A stretch of DNA of 10,442 nt from Chloroflexi bacterium RBG_16_70_13. GTDB taxonomy: Bacteria > Chloroflexota > Limnocylindria > Limnocylindrales > CSP1-4. The position numbers were made by a program, and so were the translations under genes. Position 1 is the first letter of the stretch. Each line of letters opens with the position of its first letter. This document shows positions 1 to 7,200 of this stretch, piece after piece. Where the stretch lies: positions 8,886-19,327 of the forward strand of contig MGOD01000131.1 of assembly GCA_001795245.1 (NCBI GenBank). Reading direction: 5' to 3'. The notes beneath the pieces were generated by a model. That model did no database searches and was not told where the DNA came from. It was given only the letters and a program-made list of their open reading frames with translations.

Positions 1-414
1 ATCAAGATCGCGATCGGGTCGGCCTATCCCGGCGAATGGGACCAGGGCCGGGTGAACCTCCGCGGCCGCGACCTGCTCACCGGCCTGCCCCGCAGCGTCG
101 AGGTCGGCGCCGACCAGATCCGCGAGGCGATCGAGCCGTCCGTCCAGCAGATCGTCGACACCATCCGGGACACGATCGAGGAGACGCCCCCCGAGCTCGT
201 CGCCGACATCATGGACCAGGGCATCGTCCTGGCCGGCGGCGGCGCGCTCCTGGCCGGCCTGGACCGGCGCGTCGCCGAGGCCACCCAGATGCCCGTCCAC
301 GTGGCCGACGACCCGCTGACCTGCGTCGTCCGGGGCACCGGCCTGGTCCTCCAGGAGATGGACCGGATGGAGCGCGTCCTCGTCACGGAGACCTACTCGC
401 GACCGCCCCGCTGA
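1..414 (+). CDS. mreB: Rod shape-determining protein MreB, C-terminal part (5' end outside window)
   Basis: MreB is the bacterial actin homologue that forms membrane-associated filaments and positions the elongation machinery for peptidoglycan synthesis. The reading frame is open from base 1 and gives 137 residues, roughly the last 40% of a protein that is normally about 340 residues. It opens with IKIAIGSAYPGE, which corresponds to the IGSAYP segment of MreB proteins. Later it carries GIVLAGGGALLAGLD, the actin-fold nucleotide-binding glycine loop, and VADDPLTCVVRGTG, the conserved MreB C-terminal signature. Any internal ATG is only an artefact of the truncation. The stop lies 49 nt before mreC, the usual mreB-mreC order, so the two are probably co-transcribed. 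A paralogue such as Mbl cannot be excluded from the C-terminus alone, but linkage to mreC favours MreB. Confidence 0.96.
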   Translation: MKIAIGSAYPGEWDQGRVNLRGRDLLTGLPRSVEVGADQIREAIEPSVQQIVDTIRDTIEETPPELVADIMDQGIVLAGGGALLAGLDRRVAEATQMPVHVADDPLTCVVRGTGLVLQEMDRMERVLVTETYSRPPR

Positions 415-419
415 TGCTG

Positions 420-442
420 CGGCCGGGGCAACGCCCCGGCCG
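420..442 (+). terminator. Perfect 10-bp hairpin in the mreB-mreC gap
   Basis: Bases 420-429 are the exact reverse complement of 433-442, with a 3-nt AAC loop. The stem is almost entirely G:C and starts 5 nt after the mreB stop codon. No T-run follows, so it is not a classical intrinsic terminator. Its place inside an expected operon suggests a partial terminator, an mRNA processing or stabilising stem, or a means of setting the mreB:mreC ratio. The structure is seen directly; the role is inference. Confidence 0.5.
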
Positions 443-451
443 GCCTGAGCC

Positions 452-455
452 GAGG
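452..455 (+). promoter_or_regulatory. Ribosome binding site of mreC (GAGG)
   Basis: GAGG ends 8 nt before the ATG at 464, which is good Shine-Dalgarno spacing. It supports this start for mreC and independent translation initiation downstream of the intergenic hairpin. Confidence 0.6.
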
Positions 456-463
456 ATCATCCG

Positions 464-1435
464 ATGAGCGCCGTCTTCGCCAGCAAGGTCGCCCGCCGCC
501 GGGCGATCGCCTTCATCGCCCTCCTGGCGGCTTCGCTCGTGCTCATGGCTGTCTCTGGCAGCCGCGTCGTGGTCGATCTCCAGCATGGCCTGGGATTCGC
601 CTTCCGGCCGATGCAGAGCGCCCTCGACGGCCTCGGCCGGAACCTCGCCTCAATCGGCTCGGCCCTCGCCGAGATCGACCAGCTCCGGCTGGACAACGAG
701 GCCCTGCGCGCCGAGAACGAACGGATCCGGATCGAGAACCGCCAGGCCGAGGAGCTGCGTCGCGAGAACGAGCAGCTGACCGGCCTCCTCCAGCTGCGGA
801 GCGGGTTCGAGTACGAGACGATCGCCGCCTCGGTCATCGCCCGCGATTCGTCCGAGGTCCAGCGCCGGATCACCCTCGACCGGGGGACGGTCGATGGCAT
901 CGAGGTCGGCGACGTCGTCATCGCCGGCGGCGGGGCGCTCGTCGGCCGGGTCGTCGACGCCGGGGCGACGTCGGCGACCGTCCAGCTCATCAGCGATTCG
1001 GGCTCGACGGTCATCGGCCAGCTCCTGACCTCGGCCGCCACCGGGGAGGTCACGGGCCAGCTCCCGGACGACCTTCGCATGGAGAACATCGCGGCGGCGG
1101 TGACCGTCACCCTCGGCGAAGAGGTCGTCACGGCCGGCATCGAGCTGGCGGGCGGGATCCGCTCGCCCTACCCGAAGGGCCTCGTCATCGGCCGCGTCGT
1201 GGATGTCCGGCGGGACGCCAACCAGATCGTCCAGACGGCCTTCCTCGAACCGGCCGCGAGCCTCGACCGGCTCGAGTACGTGCTCGTCATCCTCGACTAC
1301 GAGGGCGGCCTGCCGCCGCCCGAGGAGCAGCCGACGGACTGCCGGCCCGACGAGGGCGGGACGCTGCCGGATGGCGAGCAGCCCTGCATCGAGGCCACGC
1401 CGACCCCGGCACCAACGGGATCCGCCGCGCCCTGA
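464..1435 (+). CDS. mreC: Rod shape-determining protein MreC
   Basis: MreC is a membrane-anchored extracytoplasmic scaffold that links MreB to the penicillin-binding protein/RodA elongation complex. The product has 323 residues. A short basic N-terminus (KVARRR, 8-13) is followed by one transmembrane helix (about 14-31). A heptad-rich coiled coil (about 66-110, rich in LRLDNEALRAENERI-type repeats) comes next, then the two-lobed beta domain (about 115-278) with ITLDRGTVDGIEVGD and the family signature SPYPKGLVIGRVVDV (234-248). The tail (280-323) is rich in proline and acidic residues and has cysteines at 293 and 308, which could form a disulfide outside the cell; this tail is not part of the MreC core. 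The ATG has a GAGG box 8 nt upstream. mreB precedes it, but the usual mreD, PBP2 and rodA do not follow. Confidence 0.96.
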   Translation: MSAVFASKVARRRAIAFIALLAASLVLMAVSGSRVVVDLQHGLGFAFRPMQSALDGLGRNLASIGSALAEIDQLRLDNEALRAENERIRIENRQAEELRRENEQLTGLLQLRSGFEYETIAASVIARDSSEVQRRITLDRGTVDGIEVGDVVIAGGGALVGRVVDAGATSATVQLISDSGSTVIGQLLTSAATGEVTGQLPDDLRMENIAAAVTVTLGEEVVTAGIELAGGIRSPYPKGLVIGRVVDVRRDANQIVQTAFLEPAASLDRLEYVLVILDYEGGLPPPEEQPTDCRPDEGGTLPDGEQPCIEATPTPAPTGSAAP

Positions 1436-1458
1436 CCCGGGATCCGCCGCGCCCTGAC
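1416..1458 (+). repeat. 22-bp-period tandem duplication covering the mreC stop codon
   Basis: Bases 1416-1436 and 1438-1458 are the same 21-nt sequence (starts cgggatccgccgcg, ends ccctgac), separated by one base. The first copy contains the last mreC codons and the TGA stop at 1433-1435; the second repeats that segment in the untranslated region. It looks like a small, recent slippage duplication that leaves the protein unchanged. Confidence 0.85.
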
Positions 1459-1492
1459 GCCAGGTCCTCCGCGACGCGGCGCGACCGCCGAT

Positions 1493-1530
1493 GTGACGCG
1501 ATCCGGGGCCCCGGTGCACCGGCGCGTCAC
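1493..1530 (+). terminator. Nested inverted repeat downstream of mreC
   Basis: gtgacgcg (1493-1500) and cgcgtcac (1523-1530) are exact reverse complements. Two overlapping 12-bp palindromes, 1503-1514 and 1511-1522, lie between them. The RNA could fold into a long G:C-rich hairpin about 60 nt after the mreC stop. There is no following T-run, so a terminator role is plausible but unproven; a structured 3' end is an alternative. Confidence 0.45.
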
Positions 1531-1584
1531 CCCACCCCGTCGGCCCGCACCGGTCCCGACCTCACCGATCCCATCCGGGTCGCC

Positions 1585-1604
1585 CGACCATGGAGCCATG
1601 GTCG
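1585..1604. promoter_or_regulatory. Perfect 20-bp palindrome, candidate operator
   Basis: The arms cgaccatgg and ccatggtcg are exact inverted repeats around a 2-bp AG centre. The site is about 110 bp upstream of the TTG start of the caspase-like/CWB2 gene. Two 9-bp half-sites with a minimal centre suit binding by a dimeric regulator better than an RNA hairpin. No second copy was seen elsewhere in the window. The remainder of 1436-1712 shows no coding region that I can support and no convincing -35/-10 pair. Confidence 0.4.
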
Positions 1605-1701
1605 CTGGTACCCCCGCTTCATTGAGTGGCCCGGTCCGCCGGCCGAGCCTTGCTCTATCTCGTCTGACCCCGACGCGGTCCGCCCTGAGGCGGGCATGGA
1701 T

Positions 1702-1705
1702 GGAG
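1702..1705 (+). promoter_or_regulatory. Ribosome binding site deciding the TTG start at 1713
   Basis: GGAG ends 7 nt before TTG 1713. The nearby ATGs at 1696 and 1700 are out of frame. The TTG places a clean signal peptide at the very N-terminus, so it is the preferred start. Confidence 0.6.
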
Positions 1706-1712
1706 CCCTCAA

Positions 1713-4049
1713 TTGCAGCACGCGGCCCGCGCCCTCATCGTCGCCCTCATCGCCGGCCTCCTCGCCGCGGCCCCCGCGGCCGCCGGCACGACGGCCTCGG
1801 GCGCGGGCGCCACGTCCGTCACGGTGACCGCGGTCGGTGACCCCGTCCTCTCCACGGCCAAGGTCGTCATCATCGTCGGGGCGACGCACTCGGCGACCTC
1901 GAACTACCGGACCATCGCCGATTCGGTCTACGCGGAGGCCATCAAGCACTCCTCGAACGTCGTCAGGATCTACAGCCCCAACGCGACCTGGTCGGTCGTC
2001 AAGCCGGCCCTCCAGGGCGCGAGCGTCGTCGTCTACCTCGGCCACGGCAACGGCTGGCCCAGCCCCTACACGTACGACCCGAACTTCACGACGAAGGACG
2101 GCCTCGGCCTGAACGCGACCGCCAACAACGGCGACAACAACACGAAGTACTACGGCGAGCCCTACATCGCCAACGAGATCGACCTCGCCCCGAACGCGGT
2201 GGTCCTCCTCAACCACCTGTGCTATGCGTCGGGCAACTCCGAGCCCGGCTACGCCGCCCCGACCCTGAGCGTGGCGATGCAGCGCGTCGACAACTACGGG
2301 GCGGCCTTCATCAAGGCCGGGGCACGGGCCGTCATCGCCGAGGGCCACGGCAGCGTCAACGGCATGGTCCGGGACCTCTTCACGACCCACCAGACCGTCC
2401 TCGACCTGTGGCGCAACCAGTACGACTACAACGGCAACGAGTTCTCCTTCCAGTCCGGCCGAAGTCCCGCCCACCGGGCGTACATGGATCCCGACAGCCC
2501 GACCGGCGGCTACTACCGCTCGCTCGTCGGCAGCCCCGACGTGCGGACCGAGGACGTCACCGGCGTGCCGTTCACCCCGACCGACACGACCCCGGACACG
2601 CTCCAGTCGCCCGGGGCCGCCTCCGTCGCCGCGGGCGGCGTCACCCTCTACGACGATCCCAACCTGACCCAGGCCGACGGTGGCCTGTCGGACGGCGCCG
2701 CGGTCCGGGTCGAGGACCTCGTCGTCGAGTCCCAGGCGAGCGAGGGACTGCCGAGCGCCGCCTTCGTCCGGGCGCTCGACGGCTGGGAGTCCGGCTGGGT
2801 CGACGCCGACGGCCTCGCCCCCCAGGACAGCTCCGGGCCCCAGGTCTGGGGAATGGACGGCCCCCGCACCATTTCGCCCAACGGCGACGGCAACGGCGAC
2901 ACCCTCAATCTCACGATCAGCTTTTCAGAGGTCGTCGACTGGAGCCTCGAGATCCGCGATGGCTGGAACGTCGTCTGGCAGGCCTCGGGCTCGGGGGACG
3001 AGGCCGGGATCGCCTGGGACGCCAAGGTCGGCAGCGAGGCCCTCGCCGACGGGACGTACACGATCAACGTCGAGGCGACCGACGAGTGGGGCAACGACCC
3101 GCTCGACACGAACGTGACCTTCATCGTCGACACGGCCGCCCAGGTCCGACTCGCCGGGGCCGACCGCTACTCGACGGCCGCCGCGATCAGCGCGGCCACC
3201 TTCGCCCCCGGCGTCGAGGTCGCCTACCTCGCGACCGGGTCCAACTTCCCCGACGCCCTCGCCGGCGCCGCCGCGGCCGGCAGCCAGCACGCGCCGATCC
3301 TCCTCGTCACGAAGGACTCGATCCCGGTCAGCGCCGCGGCCGAGCTCCTCCGACTCCAGCCGAAGCGGATCGTCATCCTGGGATCGACCGGTGTCGTCAC
3401 GAATGCCGTCGCGACGGCCGCGAAGGACTACACCGCCGGGACGGTCAGCCGGATCGCGGGCGCCGATCGCTATGCGACCGCGGCCGCCATCAGCGCGGCG
3501 ACCTTCGCGCCCGGCGTCAGCGTCGCCTACGTTGCGACCGGCGCCAACTTCCCGGATGCCCTCGTGGGGGCTGCCGCTGCCGGGTCGCGTGGCGCGCCGG
3601 TCCTGCTGGTCACCCAGAACTCGATCCCCGACGCTACCCGGGCCGAACTTGCCCGGCTCCAGCCTGGGAAGATCGTCGTCCTCGGGGCGCCCGGCGTCGT
3701 TGGCGACAACGTCAAGAACGCGCTCCAGGCGTACACCGCCGGGACCGTCGCTCGCTACGCCGGCACCGATCGCTACTCGACCTCGGCCACGATCAGCGCC
3801 TGGACCTTCCTGCCGGGTGCCGACGTCGTCTTCATCGCGACCGGCGTGAACTTCCCGGACGCGCTCGCCGGCGCCGCCGTGGCCGGCTCGCAGGGGGCCC
3901 CGATCCTGCTTGTCACGAAGGACACGGTTCCGTCCGCGACGGCCGCGGAGCTTCAGCGGCTCGATCCCGGGCGGATCGTCGTCCTGGGGTCGGCCGCGGT
4001 CGTCTCGGAGGCGGTCCGGATCCAGCTCGAGCTCCTGATCGGCGGTTGA
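1713..4049 (+). CDS. Secreted caspase-like (clan CD) protein with three CWB2 cell-wall-binding repeats
   Basis: A 778-residue surface protein. A Sec signal peptide (about 1-24, hydrophobic ALIVALIAGLLAAA, Ala-X-Ala cut near 24) leads into a caspase-fold-like domain (about 48-275). There, strand VVIIVG (51-56), strand plus dyad histidine VVVYLGHG (H111, G112) and strand plus cysteine AVVLLNHLC (C170) match the His-Gly...Cys layout of clan CD peptidases. The 59-residue gap is close to that of clostripain. A second HG (H212) lies in AEGHGSVNG. Residues about 308-370 look SH3-like (ending GWVDADGLAP). Residues 382-474 form a FlgD/CHU_C-type Ig domain with SPNGDGNGD at 388. Three CWB2 repeats begin near 478, 579 and 680, with a 101-residue period and NFPDAL motifs. 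CWB2 triplets attach proteins to wall polymers in Clostridioides difficile. TTG start. Substrate unknown; peptidase activity is inferred. Confidence 0.85.
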   Translation: MQHAARALIVALIAGLLAAAPAAAGTTASGAGATSVTVTAVGDPVLSTAKVVIIVGATHSATSNYRTIADSVYAEAIKHSSNVVRIYSPNATWSVVKPALQGASVVVYLGHGNGWPSPYTYDPNFTTKDGLGLNATANNGDNNTKYYGEPYIANEIDLAPNAVVLLNHLCYASGNSEPGYAAPTLSVAMQRVDNYGAAFIKAGARAVIAEGHGSVNGMVRDLFTTHQTVLDLWRNQYDYNGNEFSFQSGRSPAHRAYMDPDSPTGGYYRSLVGSPDVRTEDVTGVPFTPTDTTPDTLQSPGAASVAAGGVTLYDDPNLTQADGGLSDGAAVRVEDLVVESQASEGLPSAAFVRALDGWESGWVDADGLAPQDSSGPQVWGMDGPRTISPNGDGNGDTLNLTISFSEVVDWSLEIRDGWNVVWQASGSGDEAGIAWDAKVGSEALADGTYTINVEATDEWGNDPLDTNVTFIVDTAAQVRLAGADRYSTAAAISAATFAPGVEVAYLATGSNFPDALAGAAAAGSQHAPILLVTKDSIPVSAAAELLRLQPKRIVILGSTGVVTNAVATAAKDYTAGTVSRIAGADRYATAAAISAATFAPGVSVAYVATGANFPDALVGAAAAGSRGAPVLLVTQNSIPDATRAELARLQPGKIVVLGAPGVVGDNVKNALQAYTAGTVARYAGTDRYSTSATISAWTFLPGADVVFIATGVNFPDALAGAAVAGSQGAPILLVTKDTVPSATAAELQRLDPGRIVVLGSAAVVSEAVRIQLELLIGG

Positions 4050-4157
4050 CGGGCGCACGGCACCTGGGCCGGCCCGGGGCCGCAGGGGTGTCGATGACCA
4101 CCGCACCGGACTCCACCAGACCACCCGGTACCACCCACCACAGGACCATCGTCAGGC

Positions 4158-4186
4158 TTGGCCGCGGCCGGCAAGGCGCCTAGCGT
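4158..4186 (+). promoter_or_regulatory. Possible promoter for the GH18/CWB2 gene
   Basis: TTGGCC (4158-4163) and TAGCGT (4181-4186) are separated by exactly 17 bp. They match the sigma-70-type TTGACA/TATAAT consensus at 4 and 3 of 6 positions. Transcription would start near 4193 and leave a leader of about 70 nt before TTG 4263. In this G+C content the matches are weak evidence. Confidence 0.25.
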
Positions 4187-4214
4187 CGGGGTCCGCGCTC
4201 GAACCGGATCGACG

Positions 4215-4230
4215 GGGCGGAAGGCCGCCC
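4215..4230 (+). other. Small hairpin in the leader of the GH18/CWB2 gene
   Basis: gggcgg (4215-4220) and ccgccc (4225-4230) form a perfect 6-bp G:C stem with an AAGG loop, about 20 nt upstream of the ribosome binding site. A second small stem, ccgg-tca-ccgg, ends at the first bases of that site (4240-4250) and could modulate initiation. I could not match the 4050-4262 intergenic region to a known riboswitch class; otherwise it holds only a gggccggccc palindrome at 4066-4075. Confidence 0.3.
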
Positions 4231-4248
4231 GGGCATTCGCCGGTCACC

Positions 4249-4256
4249 GGAGAGGA
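4249..4256 (+). promoter_or_regulatory. Ribosome binding site deciding the TTG start at 4263
   Basis: GGAGAGGA is the strongest Shine-Dalgarno sequence in the window and lies 6 nt from TTG 4263. It argues against the longer frame opening at TTG 4158, which has no such box and would put 35 extra residues in front of the signal peptide. Confidence 0.75.
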
Positions 4257-4262
4257 CCTCGC

Positions 4263-7200
4263 TTGACGCAGTCTCGACGCCGCCTCGCCCGCCTCGCCCG
4301 CCTCGCGTCCCGTCTCGGTCCGGCCGTCCTCATCGTCGCGCTGGCTTCCTGGCCGGGTGGAGCCCTGGCCCGGAACGCCGCGCCGACTCCAACCGGGGCC
4401 CCCGCCGGGGCGGACCCGACAGCCGGGTCGGGGGACCAGCCGGGTGTCCAGCCATCGATTCACTACGAGGAGGCGCTCGCCCACGCCAGCGACGTCATCG
4501 AGTTCGCTCCCGGCGATCGTGTCACGATCGGGTTCACGCCCCGCGCCGACGACGCCTGGCTCGTCGGTGGCGAACGGCCGCGGGCCCTGCCGTCCGGGAA
4601 CGCCACGGGCCGCCAGATGCGCGACGCACCACAGGGCTCCGTCTGGTCCGCGACACCGCCCACCGAGCTGGCCGACCGCCTCCCGGCGCCGGACGCCGGC
4701 GTCGATGCCCCGATCGATGGCGCGGCCGGGTCGACGATCCCCGCGAAGGCCGCCTCATCGAGGTCGACCCCGGTGGCGGAGCCCGCGGGCTCCGACGCGG
4801 TCGTCAGCGCGAGCGGGCTCCGGCGCGAGGTCTTCGGATTCCTGCCCTACTGGGAAGTATCGGACAGCTCGACGAGCTTCGACTGGGACGTCCTCTCGAC
4901 CGTGGCCTACTTCAGCGTCGGGGCCGACAAGAACGGCAACCTCATGAAGCTGGACCCGGACGGCACGTCGACGACCGGCTGGGGCGGCTGGACGAGCTCG
5001 AAGATGACCTCGGTCATCAACGCGGCCCACCAGCGCGGGACCCGGGTCGTCCTGACGATCAGCTGCTTCGCCTGGACGACCGGCCAGAAGACGACCCAGT
5101 CCACGCTGCTCGGCAGCGAGACCGCGCGCTCCAACCTCGCGAAGCAGGTGGCCGCAGCGATCCGCGATCGGGGCGCTGACGGCGTGAACCTGGACTTCGA
5201 GCCGATCGTCAGCGGCTACGCCGAGGAGTTCACGGCCCTCGTCCGCTCGGTCCGGGCAGAGCTCGACGCGATCGCCCCGGGCTACCAGCTGACGTTCGAC
5301 ACGACCGGCTACATCGGTAACTACCCGCTCGAGGCCGCGACCGCGCCGGGCGGCGCCGACGCGATCTTCATCATGGGTTACGACTACCGCGGCTCGTCGG
5401 CCTCGACCGCCGGCTCGATCAGCCCGCTGTCCGGGCCCGTCTACGACCTGACCGACACGGTCAACGCCTACGCCGCCCGGGTGTCGCCGTCCAAGCTCAT
5501 CCTCGGGGTGCCGTACTACGGCCGGGCCTGGTCGACGGACTCGGATGCGCTCCACGCGAACAACATCTCGGGCACGAAGTACGGGACGTCGGTGACCGCG
5601 ATCTACGAGACGGCCGCCGACCTCGCAGCCCAGCACGGGCGCCGGTACGACAGCGTCGAGCAAGCCCCCTGGACCGCCTACCAGAAGGAGACGTGCACCT
5701 CGATGTACGGCTGTGTCACCGCCTGGCGCGAGCTCTACTACGACGACGCAGCCTCCCTCAAGCTTCGCTACGACCTCGTGAACTCCAAGAACCTCCGTGG
5801 CGCCGGCATCTGGGCGCTGGGCTACGACGGCACCCGGCCCGAGCTCTACGCCGCGCTCGCCGACAAGTTCCTGCACGACTCGACGCCGCCGAAGGTCGGC
5901 GTGATCGCCATGGCCGCCGTCCAGCGCGACCAGGGCTTCGAGGTCCGCTGGACCGGCCTCGACGAGAGCTCGATGGCGAGCTTCGATGTCCAGGTCGCGA
6001 AGGACGGCGGGTCGTGGACGGACTGGCGGCTCGGGACGACGGCCACGAGCGCGATCTACCTGGGCGCCGACGGGCACAGCTACGCCTTTCGGGCCCGGGG
6101 CCGTGATTCGCACGGCAACGTCTCCGCCTGGGGGGTGATCTCCAGCTCGACGGCCGCCACGCTCGCCGCGGGTGGCTTCGGGTCGGTCCAGGTTGACGGC
6201 CTGAAGCTCCGTGCCGGGCCCGGCACGTCGGCGTCGATCCTGGCCACCCTGAACGCGGGTGACGTCGTCGCGGTCACTGGCGGCCCCACGGCCGCCGACG
6301 GCTACACCTGGTACCAGGTCACCGCGCCGGTCCGGGAGTGGTCGCCGGTCGCGGACGTCACGGTCGGCGCATGGGTCGCCGCCGGCAGCGCGAGCGAGAC
6401 CTACGTCATCGCCCGCGTCCCGATCAACGCCACGAGCGTCGACCCGATGATCGCCGGCTACACGGTCGGGGCAAACGGTAGCCGAATCGTCAGCCCGAAC
6501 GGCGACGGCGTGACCGACTCGATCCCGCTCGGCTGGACGAACGGGACCACCTTCGACGGGCTGACGCTGACCGTCATCCGCGACGACGGGACGGTGCTGG
6601 GGAGTCGGACCCTTGGGGGGACCGGTGCCGGTGCCCACAGCTATGCCTGGGACGGCAAGGTCAACGGCGCGGTCGTGGCCGACGGCGGGTACATCCTCCA
6701 GCTCGTCGGGACGAAGGGCTCGGCGATCTACAGCGCGCCATCCGCCCAGCCTGCAACCGCCGACCAGGTCGCGCTGTTCGGGGTGACGGTCGACCATCTG
6801 CCGGTCAGCCGCCTCGCCGGGGCCGACCGTTACGCGACCGCGGCCGCGGTCAGCGCCGCGACGTACGGTCCGGGCGTGCCCGTCGTCTACCTCGCCACCG
6901 GGGCGAACTTCCCCGACGCCCTGGCCGGGGCGGCCGCGGCCGGCCACACCGGCGGCCCCCTCCTGCTCGTCGCGAAGGACAGCCTGCCGGCCGCCACGAA
7001 GGCCGAGCTGGCCCGCCTCAAGCCGGCCAGGATCGTCGTCCTCGGCTCGACCTCGGTCGTGTCGGCGGCGGTCGCGACCGCGGCCAAGGCCTACACCGCC
7101 GGGACGGTCAGCCGCCTCGCCGGGGCCGACCGCTACGCGACCGCGGCCGCGGTCAGCGCCGCGACGTACGGTCCGGGCGTGCCCGTCGTCTACCTCGCCA

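Noticed and set aside
2219..4183. A 654-codon plus-strand frame overlapping the caspase-like/CWB2 gene
   Set aside because: Arg-rich low-complexity translation, in a shifted frame over a gene with a signal peptide and CWB2 motifs; a GC-bias artefact.
4158..4262. Longer N-terminus of the GH18 protein from TTG 4158
   Set aside because: It would place 35 mostly basic residues before the signal peptide, without a ribosome site, while TTG 4263 has GGAGAGGA 6 nt upstream.
4050..4262. Possible riboswitch (c-di-AMP or c-di-GMP type) before the wall hydrolase gene
   Set aside because: Such genes are often under riboswitch control, but I could not line up the conserved cores of these classes; only small hairpins are visible.
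6306..6319. 14-bp perfect palindrome acctggtaccaggt
   Set aside because: It lies inside the SH3b coding sequence and simply encodes part of TWYQV; no reason to assign a regulatory role.
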